A DNA stretch of 24,524 nt, from positions 1 to 24,524 of the forward strand of contig DAOWCY010000106.1 in NCBI GenBank assembly GCA_030639305.1, given 5' to 3'. Of the stretch, positions 14,038 to 20,726 are shown piece by piece. A program made the position numbers and the translations under genes. The DNA comes from JAGLQA01 sp023135565. Lineage in GTDB: Bacteria > Acidobacteriota > Aminicenantia > UBA2199. The notes beneath the pieces were generated by a model. That model saw only the letters and a program-made list of their open reading frames with translations. It was not told where the DNA came from and made no database searches. How positions within the stretch are numbered: position 1 is the stretch's first letter; every line of letters begins with the position of its first letter.

Positions 14038-15475
14038 CAGCAAGAACAAAACCTTCTGGTTCTATATCGAACCTTTCGTGCATATCGCCCTGAAAAAAAA
14101 CCACCTGCTGCTCTACAATACCCTGAACGGGAAAGCCATCGAACAGACTGCATTCTCACCCTCCGGGGGGAACGGGCAGGTGGCGTCCGCAGCCTATAAA
14201 AGCTCCGGGAATAGTGTGCTCGAAAACGCTGACCGGAACGCCGGTTTTTCAAGCAAGATTTTTAATATTTGTAAAAAGCTGCTCTCAAAAAAGAATCTGC
14301 GGGTCATCCGCCTGACCGAAACAGAACTGCTGAAAAATCTCCTGTTGGCGAAGTTTATAAAAAAAGTGATCAACTATCATATGGGCGACTTGTTAGAGGT
14401 CTCTCTCAGCGCGGGCAAACCCATGCAGTTAGCGCCTATGCTCAGCATCCAGCGCGATGTGGAGCGGCTGCGAAAAGACCCCGGCCACTCAGTAGGCGAA
14501 TATGTATTGAACTACTTAGACGAAATTTCTTTCTACATAAACGACGGCTACGAACTCGACATGCCTATTTTCTACAGCGGCTGGCAGCAGTTCCTGTGCG
14601 GCATCAAAAGCAGGGGCCGGAACCGGGAACTGGAATTGGAAAAAATAGGAACACTACTGGATGAAGCAGCAGGCAGCCCCTTATCGCGGATAAATATCCT
14701 GGGCGGCAATATTTTTAACTATTCGAAGTTCCCGGCGCTCCTCGCTCTCCTGGGCAGCCATAAAGCGGTCAAAACCTTCCACCTGCATTATACACAGTTG
14801 GAAAACCGGGAAAAGGAATTATACGATATGGCCGCGCAGGATTCGGCAAAGCTGCGGGTGCTGATTGATTTCCCGCTGCAGGAAAAACAACTGGCCGGGG
14901 CTTTTCAATCTGTGGAAGAAAAAAATCTCGATACGGTTTTTGAATTTATTGTAGCAAGTGAGGCGGATTTCCGCAAGGCCCAGGAATTAATCGCGGCTCT
15001 CAAAATCGCAGGCTACTCATTCCAACCTTTTTATAACGGCAGGAATTTGGGATTTTTCAAGAAATACGTCTTTTTAAAAAAACAGGCGGTACTGGCATCC
15101 AAACCCACCATAGAAGAAGTCCTATCCAGGTCGGTGGTCAACGCCGTAAATTTCGGCAGGCTGACAGCGCTGCCGAACGGTTCCGTGTATGCCAACGTAA
15201 ATGCTGGGAAGTTGGGCCGCCTGGGAAAAGATTCGCTCCCTAAAATGATCTTCAAAGAGATGGATAAAGGAAAAAGTTGGCGGCGGCGGCGCTCAAAAGC
15301 AGCACCCTGTAAAGATTGTGTGTTCGAGTTGTTGTGTCCGCCTCTCTCCAATTACGAATACGCGATAGGAAAAAACAACCTGTGCACCATCTGGAAACCG
15401 GGCGCAGGCAAAAAAAACTTATCCGACCTTGCCACCGGCGGCCCTGCCGGGGGCCAAACTTTTGTAAAAGTTTGA
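14030..15475 (+). CDS. Pseudo-rSAM partner protein (SPASM-like C-terminus, no CxxxCxxC)
   Basis: 481 residues with a TTG start (14030-14032), preceded by AAGGAG (14017-14022) inside the maturase gene and overlapping it by 8 nt, so the pair is translationally coupled. The N-terminus 'FWFYIEPFVHIALKKNHLLLY' and C-terminal 'PCKDCVFELLCPPLSNYEY' then 'IGKNNLC' (C427, C430, C436, C452) are the pattern I recall for TIGR04150 'pseudo-rSAM' proteins. The CxxxCxxC motif is absent, so it should not cleave SAM; it probably assists the maturase or binds the precursor. The last 15 residues (467-481, LATGGPAGGQTFVKV) and the stop lie in a copy of the intergenic repeat, so the native C-terminus was probably elsewhere, shortly after residue 460. 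Confidence 0.82.
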   Translation: MSSSKNKTFWFYIEPFVHIALKKNHLLLYNTLNGKAIEQTAFSPSGGNGQVASAAYKSSGNSVLENADRNAGFSSKIFNICKKLLSKKNLRVIRLTETELLKNLLLAKFIKKVINYHMGDLLEVSLSAGKPMQLAPMLSIQRDVERLRKDPGHSVGEYVLNYLDEISFYINDGYELDMPIFYSGWQQFLCGIKSRGRNRELELEKIGTLLDEAAGSPLSRINILGGNIFNYSKFPALLALLGSHKAVKTFHLHYTQLENREKELYDMAAQDSAKLRVLIDFPLQEKQLAGAFQSVEEKNLDTVFEFIVASEADFRKAQELIAALKIAGYSFQPFYNGRNLGFFKKYVFLKKQAVLASKPTIEEVLSRSVVNAVNFGRLTALPNGSVYANVNAGKLGRLGKDSLPKMIFKEMDKGKSWRRRRSKAAPCKDCVFELLCPPLSNYEYAIGKNNLCTIWKPGAGKKNLSDLATGGPAGGQTFVKV

Positions 15476-15512
15476 ACAAAACTTTTGTTAAGCGAGAAGC
15501 TTTTTTACCCCA
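15429..15512. repeat. Composite palindromic repeat, copy D (overlaps pseudo-rSAM 3' end)
   Basis: Contains the GGCCCTGCCGGGGGCC box, then the CAAACTTTT/AAAAGTTTG and GAACAAAACTTTTG modules, then GCGAGAAGCTTTT. Read in reverse complement it matches the first half of copy C (20563-20620), and in direct orientation it matches the second half of copy C (20640-20686). It supplies coding sequence for the end of the pseudo-rSAM gene. Confidence 0.7.
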
Positions 15513-15585
15513 CGAAACGTCCCTCATAGGCTCCCCGCGCCGCAGGGTTTCGAGATGATGCAGGAGGTTTAGGCCGCCCCCGGAT

Positions 15586-15614
15586 TTGTTAAAAAATACT
15601 AATTATGCTATAAT
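15586..15614 (+). promoter_or_regulatory. Predicted promoter of the thioredoxin operon
   Basis: TTGTTA (15586-15591), 17-nt spacer, TATAAT (15609-15614) with TG two bases upstream (TGCTATAAT, extended -10). Predicted leader about 30 nt, containing the Shine-Dalgarno sequence AAGGAGG. Confidence 0.65.
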
Positions 15615-15649
15615 TCCACTCTTCAAACTTCAGTAATTAAGGAGGAAAT

Positions 15650-16828
15650 ATGTATAAGAAAATATTTATATTAGTCATTTTAGCGGTACTTATCCTATCG
15701 TGCCAGCCCAGCGGTAAAAAAAAGGCTCAAGAGTTTTCCCGGGAATTTACCGCTGTACAGGAAAAGTATAAGAAAAAAATGGCAGCAGCATCCCGCGAAG
15801 AGATTATGCGCCTGATGAACGATAAGGTCAAGGAGATCGAAGCGCTGCTGGAAAAACATAAAGACAGCCCCGCAACCGTGGAAATCGAAATCTTAAGAAG
15901 CAAAGCGCTGCTGAACATCCCCAAAATCGGACAGGCTGAAAAAAAAATCGACGCCATACTGACCAAAAAATCCCCCGCCCTCGATGAAGCGAAAATGGTA
16001 AAAGTGCAAATCCTGCTCTTAAAAAGGAAACCGGCGCAAGCCTATCAAATCTTCAAAGAAATCGAAGAAAAAATAGAGAGAGGAGAAGACCTCTTCAATG
16101 CCTACCTCTTTCTTGCTTTATTTTCAGAAGACTCGAAAGTAAAAGAAGAATACGCCAATAAGTTTATCAATGCCGCCGATCTACCTGGAGACCTGGCTGT
16201 TTACAAACCGCGTGTCTATGCCTCTCTCGCTTTTATTGCCAGGGACAGGATGGAAATCGATAAAGCAAAGGACCTGCTGAAAAAAGCCGTCGAATTAGAA
16301 AAAAACCCGCGGGGCAAGCTCTCCATGCAAGCGGATTTGGCCAGCCTGGATTTTATCGGTAAACCGGCCCCGGCTATTTTTCCGCAGGTATGGATGAATT
16401 CCCCGGCCCTCTCCTTAGAAAAATTAAAAGGAAAAGTGGTGGTGGTGGATTTCTGGGCCACCTGGTGCAAACCCTGCCGGGCAATCATGCCGGTGCTTAT
16501 CGAAGCTTATGACAAATATAAAGACCGGGGGTTGGTGGTGATAGGTTTAACCAAACTCTACGGCACTTACAACGATGACCTGGGCAGCAGGGGAGAAGTG
16601 AGCAAAAAAAAAGAAATCACCTTAATAAGAGAATTCTTAAAAAGGCACAAAATCACCTACCCCACAGCCGTCTCTTATGAAGGAATAGAGTTTGAAAATT
16701 ACAAGATAGCGGCTGTGCCCACCATGATATTTATAAACAAAGCCGGTATAATCCGCCACATGGAAATCGGGGCAGGCGCTCCACAGGCGATCAAAGATAG
16801 AATAAAAAAACTATTGGAGGAAAAATAA
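15650..16828 (+). CDS. TlpA-like thioredoxin lipoprotein
   Basis: 392 residues. Signal peptide with lipobox 'VLILSC' (lipid-modified Cys18), so membrane-anchored and periplasm-facing. Residues about 40-235 are helical and Lys/Glu-rich, possibly TPR-like. The C-terminal TlpA/AhpC-TSA domain (about 240-392) begins 'IGKPAPAIFPQVW', with redox motif 'FWATWCKPCRAIMP' (C273, C276) and a cis-Pro loop 'AAVPTMIFI'. It acts as a periplasmic thiol-disulfide oxidoreductase. AAGGAGG precedes the ATG. Its stop overlaps the next start (TAATG at 16826-16830). It lies 175 bp after the pseudo-rSAM gene with its own promoter, so co-regulation with the peptide locus is not shown; reduction of the precursor's two cysteines is a possible link but only an inference. 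Confidence 0.87.
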   Translation: MYKKIFILVILAVLILSCQPSGKKKAQEFSREFTAVQEKYKKKMAAASREEIMRLMNDKVKEIEALLEKHKDSPATVEIEILRSKALLNIPKIGQAEKKIDAILTKKSPALDEAKMVKVQILLLKRKPAQAYQIFKEIEEKIERGEDLFNAYLFLALFSEDSKVKEEYANKFINAADLPGDLAVYKPRVYASLAFIARDRMEIDKAKDLLKKAVELEKNPRGKLSMQADLASLDFIGKPAPAIFPQVWMNSPALSLEKLKGKVVVVDFWATWCKPCRAIMPVLIEAYDKYKDRGLVVIGLTKLYGTYNDDLGSRGEVSKKKEITLIREFLKRHKITYPTAVSYEGIEFENYKIAAVPTMIFINKAGIIRHMEIGAGAPQAIKDRIKKLLEEK

Positions 16829-17133
16829 TGGAAAAAATAGGCTCAGATGTATTCGACGATAAATTGAAATCCGCGGAGCATGTCATCATAGATTTTAGTT
16901 CTCCCGGATGCGCCCCCTGTAAAAAAGTACCGCCGCTGTTGGAAGAGATACTGGCTGAGTCCGGCGGCCTAAACATCGCCGCCTATGAAGTAGATATCGT
17001 CGATGATATGCAAATAGCGCAGAAATATTTCGTACTCGGAGTGCCTACTATTATCGTGTTTAAAAACGGCAAGGAAGTGCAGCGTTTCAACTCGGTGCCC
17101 AAAAAGGAGAAAATCCTCAAAGCGATTAAGTAG
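16828..17133 (+). CDS. Thioredoxin, cytoplasmic
   Basis: 101 residues, usual thioredoxin length. The active site is 'SSPGCAPCKKVPP' (C28, C31), CAPC instead of the common WCGPC, with Gly in place of the conserved Trp. The cis-Pro motif is 'VLGVPTIIVF' and the C-terminal helix begins near 'VPKKEKILKAI'. No signal peptide, so cytoplasmic, complementary to the upstream lipoprotein. The start overlaps the previous stop by one base, and GGAGG lies about 8 nt upstream, so the two are coupled. The atypical CAPC motif implies a shifted redox potential; the physiological partner is unknown. Confidence 0.9.
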   Translation: MEKIGSDVFDDKLKSAEHVIIDFSSPGCAPCKKVPPLLEEILAESGGLNIAAYEVDIVDDMQIAQKYFVLGVPTIIVFKNGKEVQRFNSVPKKEKILKAIK

Positions 17134-17355
17134 CCCCGCACGGGCGGGGAGCCTATAAGGCCCACGGTGTGGGCAACCTATGAGCCGCTTCGCGGCAGGA
17201 GCCAACGATGGCCGTTTATTGTGTAGAGAAGCGTATCGCTCATCAGAAGTTTTGTTCAAACTTTTACAAAGGTGCGGTATGCCGCGGCCCCCAACTTCAA
17301 TTTAATGGGGGCGTCACCCGGCAGGGTCGCCGAAGGCAAAGAGGTTAGGTGCGCC
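17134..17355. repeat. Composite palindromic repeat, copy B
   Basis: Begins right after the thioredoxin stop. Hairpins: CCCCGC/GCGGGG (17134-17149); GCCCAC/GTGGGC (17160-17174); GCCGCTTCGCGGC (17184-17196); AAGTTTTGTTCAAACTTTT (17247-17265); GCGGTATGCCGC (17274-17285); GGCCCCC...GGGGGC (17285-17312), with CACCCGGCAGGG following. The last 110 bp match copy A almost base for base, including 'CAATTTAATGGGGGCGTCAC'. The first hairpin may also end the thioredoxin transcript. Confidence 0.75.
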
Positions 17356-17394
17356 AGCCCTGTTGTCTTTTTTGTTCCTATGTGTCCCAAAAAG

Positions 17395-17423
17395 AGGACA
17401 CTTCTTCTATTTTATAGTATAAT
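17395..17423 (+). promoter_or_regulatory. Predicted promoter of the beta-barrel gene
   Basis: AGGACA (17395-17400, weak -35), 17-nt spacer, TATAAT (17418-17423). Leader about 36 nt with GGAGG before the ATG. Confidence 0.45.
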
Positions 17424-17466
17424 TTTTTTGGCAGCAAACTTGCTATTCTTTATGTAGGAGGTCAAC

Positions 17467-18180
17467 ATGAAAAAATTATTTGTATTCATTATACTGTCAC
17501 TCTTAGTGATAAGTTCTTTGCCTTTAGAGGCACAGCGGTACTATCGTTCCAGATCTCACCGGTCTGTCACCAACCAGAGTCTCAACCTGAAACTCGGGTT
17601 GTTCCAACCCACCATGGATTCCGACCTGTGGGAAGTCAATATGGAAAACCTGGCCCTTAACAAACAGGATATGCAGAATGTCTACTTCGGGATAGAGTAC
17701 GAAAAGTTCTTCAACCGCCTATTCTCCTTCTCTATCGAAATCGGCTGCTACTATAAAGAACATTTCAGCCAATACACCGAATATGAATACGACGACGGTA
17801 CCCCCATCTACCAGGACCTTTCATTAAAGATCGTCCCGGTGGAACTCAATATCAATGTTTATCCGCTGGGGTACCGCGGCGCTTTTAGTCCTTTCTTCGG
17901 CGGCGGCGTGGGCATCTATGCCTGGAGATACGAGCAGTGGGGCGATTTCATAAACTTCGAAGACGGCTCCGTGTCGGAAGGTTACGCCGATACCAAAGCC
18001 TTTACCCCGGGCTTTAACGCTAAAGCCGGGTTTGTCTTCAAAGTGGGCCGGGCTGTGGGCGTCTCTTTCTCAGTCAAGTATCAATACCTGAAGGGAGAAC
18101 TCTCCTCCCTGTTCGAAGGCTTTGCAAAATTCGACCTTACCGGTATCCATTACAGCTTTGGACTTAACCTGTTCTTTTAA
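17467..18180 (+). CDS. Outer-membrane beta-barrel protein
   Basis: 237 residues. Signal peptide MKKLFVFIILSLLVISSLPL with cleavage near 'LEAQ'. The rest has alternating hydrophobic and aromatic strands, glycine-rich turns ('FSPFFGGGVGIYAWRY', 'GYRGAFSPFFGG') and ends in 'FGLNLFF'; a terminal Phe on an amphipathic strand is the usual outer-membrane assembly signal. The size suits an 8-stranded OmpA/OmpW-type barrel. Specific ligand or family not recognised. It has its own promoter and GGAGG, and is followed by a long purine/pyrimidine repeat region rather than a gene, so it is probably monocistronic. Confidence 0.78.
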   Translation: MKKLFVFIILSLLVISSLPLEAQRYYRSRSHRSVTNQSLNLKLGLFQPTMDSDLWEVNMENLALNKQDMQNVYFGIEYEKFFNRLFSFSIEIGCYYKEHFSQYTEYEYDDGTPIYQDLSLKIVPVELNINVYPLGYRGAFSPFFGGGVGIYAWRYEQWGDFINFEDGSVSEGYADTKAFTPGFNAKAGFVFKVGRAVGVSFSVKYQYLKGELSSLFEGFAKFDLTGIHYSFGLNLFF

Positions 18181-18181
18181 T

Positions 18182-18450
18182 GAGATCGAGAGAACTCAGA
18201 ATGATCTCAAGAGAGCTCAGGTTTAGGAGGAGTTCGAGAGAATTCAGGAGGAGCTCAGGAGAACTCAGGATGATCTCAAGAGAGCTCAGGATAGAATATC
18301 GAGCCCCTCTTTCCTCAACCTGAGTCCTTCTTTATCTCCTCCTGAGTCCTTCTTGATTTCCTCCTGAGTCCTTCCTCAGCCCCTCCTGAGCCCTTCTTAG
18401 CTCCTCCTGATCTCTTCTTAATCTCCTGTTCTTTCTGCTCTTTTAAGATT
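18182..18450. repeat. Inverted array of 21-22 nt units, purine-rich then pyrimidine-rich
   Basis: Left arm (about 18182-18292) has tandem units such as 'AGGAGGAGCTCAGGAGAACTC' minus its last base, of 21 bp (one of 27), purine-rich on the plus strand. Right arm (about 18302-18435) has units 'CCTGAGTCCTTCTT...CTCCT' of 21-22 bp, pyrimidine-rich, roughly the reverse complement of the left arm. The spacer is only about 10 bp ('ATAGAATATC'). The RNA would fold into a long, multiply registered stem. No coding frame is convincing. Confidence 0.8.
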
Positions 18451-18454
18451 ATTG

Positions 18455-18483
18455 TTGACAAAATGGGAATTTTACACTAAGAT
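18455..18483 (+). promoter_or_regulatory. Predicted promoter of the GWxTD genes
   Basis: TTGACA (18455-18460), 17-nt spacer, TAAGAT (18478-18483), directly after the inverted array. Leader about 85 nt to the ATG, with AAAGGAGG upstream of it. Confidence 0.6.
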
Positions 18484-18573
18484 AAGGGTGTACAAATTTT
18501 TTTTCATTATCAAGGCAAAGTGAAAATATTTTCCCAAAATTGATGCTGGCCATAAAAAGTTAAAGGAGGCAAA

Positions 18574-19500
18574 ATGAAAAAAGTATTTATCGTGTTGGCG
18601 CTAATCAGCCTGTTGGCTGCTTGCAGTTCTAAGGCGAAGATAAGGGTAGACCCCTTTTATGAAAGTTTTTACGAGAAAACCCGGCTTATCATGTCTAAAG
18701 AAGAGAAAGAGATATACAAGCACCTGCCCGGCAAAGAAGCGAAAGCGGAGTTTATCGCGGATTTCTGGAAGAAGAGAGACCCCACCCCGGACACCGAAGA
18801 TAACGAGATCAAAGAGGAATTTGAAGAGCGCATCACCTATGCCAACAAGTGGTTCAACGAAAACAAGTCTAAGCATAGGGGCTGGGACACGGCCAGGGGC
18901 AGGATATTGTTACAGTTAGGTTTCCCGGAGGAACGGCATTGGGGCGAGATCGACGATATTAATCGCAGCAGGGGTACTCAAGGTGAGCTGAGGACTACCC
19001 AGAGGATGCCCATGGAGATGTGGCTCTATTACCGCTACCAGTTGTCATTGACTTTCGCTGGGGACAGGCACGGATTCAATACATTCAAGTTAATTAGGGT
19101 GCCCACGGTGCTTGGCACTGTCCTGGAACAGGCCAAACGCAGGCTCGATTTAGGCACCGATAAGCCGAAGAAGAATGCCTTCAAATTTAGCGCCCACTTC
19201 CAAAAAGATAATATTAAAATCACCGTACCGGTAAAGAGGATAAGTTTTTCCGAAGCCGGCGACACCATGAACGCCGAATTCCGGGTGCAGGTTTACGTCT
19301 ATTTGAATTACGAAAGGATCGACGAAATCACGGATAAAATGAGCGTAAGCAAAGATAAAGAAGAATTATTAAACATCAAAAACATCTCTTATGTTATTCC
19401 CTATTCGCCCGAGCGGAAGGGGAGTTATTATTTTGATGTTATTGTTACGGATGAAGCGTCGGCGGCAAAATATAGGAACTTCTGCAAATATAAGAAATGA
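18574..19500 (+). CDS. GWxTD domain lipoprotein
   Basis: 308 residues. Lipoprotein signal peptide 'VLALISLLAACSS' (lipid Cys17). The family region follows: 'FYEKTRLIMSKEEKEIY', 'FIADFWKKRDPTPDT' and the diagnostic 'GWDTARGRILLQLGFP' (TIGR04514-type GWxTD domain), then a beta-rich C-terminal half ('FDVIVTD' near the end). Function of the family is not established; it is typical of Acidobacteriota and relatives. AAGGAGG precedes the start. A closely similar paralogue follows 66 bp downstream. Confidence 0.85.
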   Translation: MKKVFIVLALISLLAACSSKAKIRVDPFYESFYEKTRLIMSKEEKEIYKHLPGKEAKAEFIADFWKKRDPTPDTEDNEIKEEFEERITYANKWFNENKSKHRGWDTARGRILLQLGFPEERHWGEIDDINRSRGTQGELRTTQRMPMEMWLYYRYQLSLTFAGDRHGFNTFKLIRVPTVLGTVLEQAKRRLDLGTDKPKKNAFKFSAHFQKDNIKITVPVKRISFSEAGDTMNAEFRVQVYVYLNYERIDEITDKMSVSKDKEELLNIKNISYVIPYSPERKGSYYFDVIVTDEASAAKYRNFCKYKK

Positions 19501-19566
19501 ATAGTTTTTAAAACTGGGCGTAGAAAGTTGACGCATTAGCGCCTGAATTCCGGCAGGAGGAATTGA

Positions 19567-20481
19567 ATGAAAAAAATATATATAGTTTTTTGTCTAATAT
19601 GTTTTGTGCTGGTAAGCAGCGCGAAAACGAAGATAGATGATGATCTTTTTTATGAGATCTTTTACGAGAAAACCCGGCTCATCATGTCCAAAGAAGAGAT
19701 CCGGATTTACAAAAATCTATCCGGAACTAAAGAGAAAGAGGATTTTATTAAAGATTTCTGGAAGAAGAGGGACCCCACTCCAGATACTGAAGAGAATGAG
19801 GTTAAGCAGGAATTTGCTCTCAGGATAGCGTATGCCAACAAATGGTTCAACGAGCGAAAAGCAAAAAAAAGAGGTTGGGACTCTGTCCGGGGCAGGATAC
19901 TACTGCAGTTGGGCTTCCCCGATAACAGGGAGATGAGAAATATTCCCCATACAGACCTCAGCGGGCGCCTGATCTCTACCAGGCGGGCAGTAATGGAGAA
20001 GTGGACCTATTACCAGTACCGTTTGACCCTGATGTTCGTCGGGGATGTGGACGGTTTCGGTGTTTTCAGGTTATACCGTGTCCCATCGGGCATGAAAGTC
20101 GCTTTAGATACAGCTAAGCGGCGACTCGACTTAGGCAGGCCGAAACCCAAACGAAATGGTTTCAAATTTAAAGCTGCTTACCGGGCGGGAAAAATAACCG
20201 TCAAGATACCTGTAAAGCGGGTAAATTTTGAAGAAAGAGACGGCAAAATAACGGCTGAATTCAGGGCAGCGGTTTTTGTATACAAAGACTATCAAAAAAT
20301 CGAAGAAATCAAGCTGAAAAAAACCTTTACCAGGGCAGCCGATGAGTTGTTAACAGTGTCGAATTTTGAATTTTCTATCCCCTTTACGCCCAATGCCAAA
20401 GGGCGTTACACTTTTGATGTAGTTGTTACCGATGAGTTAGCGGACGAGAAGTACCGGGTTTTTTGCAAGCACCGCCATTGA
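19567..20481 (+). CDS. GWxTD domain protein, paralogue without lipobox Cys
   Basis: 304 residues, closely similar along its whole length to the preceding protein: 'FYEKTRLIMSKEEIRIY', 'FIKDFWKKRDPTPDTEENE', 'GWDSVRGRILLQLGFP', 'RRLDLGRPKPKRNGFKF', 'FDVVVTDEL'. The N-terminus (MKKIYIVFCLICFVLVSSAK) keeps a signal peptide but the aligned lipobox cysteine of the sibling is missing (SSAKTK versus ACSSKAK), so it is probably secreted or periplasmic rather than membrane-anchored. CAGGAGG precedes the ATG. No separate promoter was seen in the 66-bp gap, so it is probably co-transcribed with 18574. Downstream is repeat copy C. Confidence 0.85.
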   Translation: MKKIYIVFCLICFVLVSSAKTKIDDDLFYEIFYEKTRLIMSKEEIRIYKNLSGTKEKEDFIKDFWKKRDPTPDTEENEVKQEFALRIAYANKWFNERKAKKRGWDSVRGRILLQLGFPDNREMRNIPHTDLSGRLISTRRAVMEKWTYYQYRLTLMFVGDVDGFGVFRLYRVPSGMKVALDTAKRRLDLGRPKPKRNGFKFKAAYRAGKITVKIPVKRVNFEERDGKITAEFRAAVFVYKDYQKIEEIKLKKTFTRAADELLTVSNFEFSIPFTPNAKGRYTFDVVVTDELADEKYRVFCKHRH

Positions 20482-20700
20482 GGGTGCAGCGCACCCGGCC
20501 TATAAGCCGCTCCGCCGCAAAGGCAGCGGGTGAGCGCTTTTGATTTTAAATAAATAAAAGTTTTGATCAAACTTTTTCAAAAGTTTGGCCCCCGGCAGGG
20601 CCGCCGGAGGCAAATTGGTTATGTGCGGTATGCCGCACCTTTGTAAAAGTTTGAACAAAACTTTTGTTGAGCGAGAAGCTTTTCTGCACTGAAAAACGCC
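20482..20700. repeat. Composite palindromic repeat, copy C (two arms in opposite orientation)
   Basis: Starts with GGGTGCAGCGCACCC (20483-20497), then TATAAGCCGCTCCGCCGC, AAAAGTTTTGATCAAACTTT (about 20566-20585), GGCCCCCGGCAGGGCCGCC, GTGCGGTATGCCGCAC, and the inverted module TTTGTAAAAGTTTGAACAAA (20640-20659) with GCGAGAAGCTTTT. The modules of copies A and B are present, plus a second inverted CAAACTTTT module. It lies between convergent genes and may carry the transcript ends of both. Confidence 0.72.
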
Positions 20701-20726
20701 CATTATTAGGCGATGAATCTTGGGCG

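Noticed and set aside
17272..17457. 61-codon frame upstream of the beta-barrel gene
   Set aside because: Lies largely in repeat copy B and ends in the promoter region; no ribosome site.
18182..18450. CRISPR array
   Set aside because: Units are contiguous and degenerate with no unique spacers, and the array inverts in the middle.
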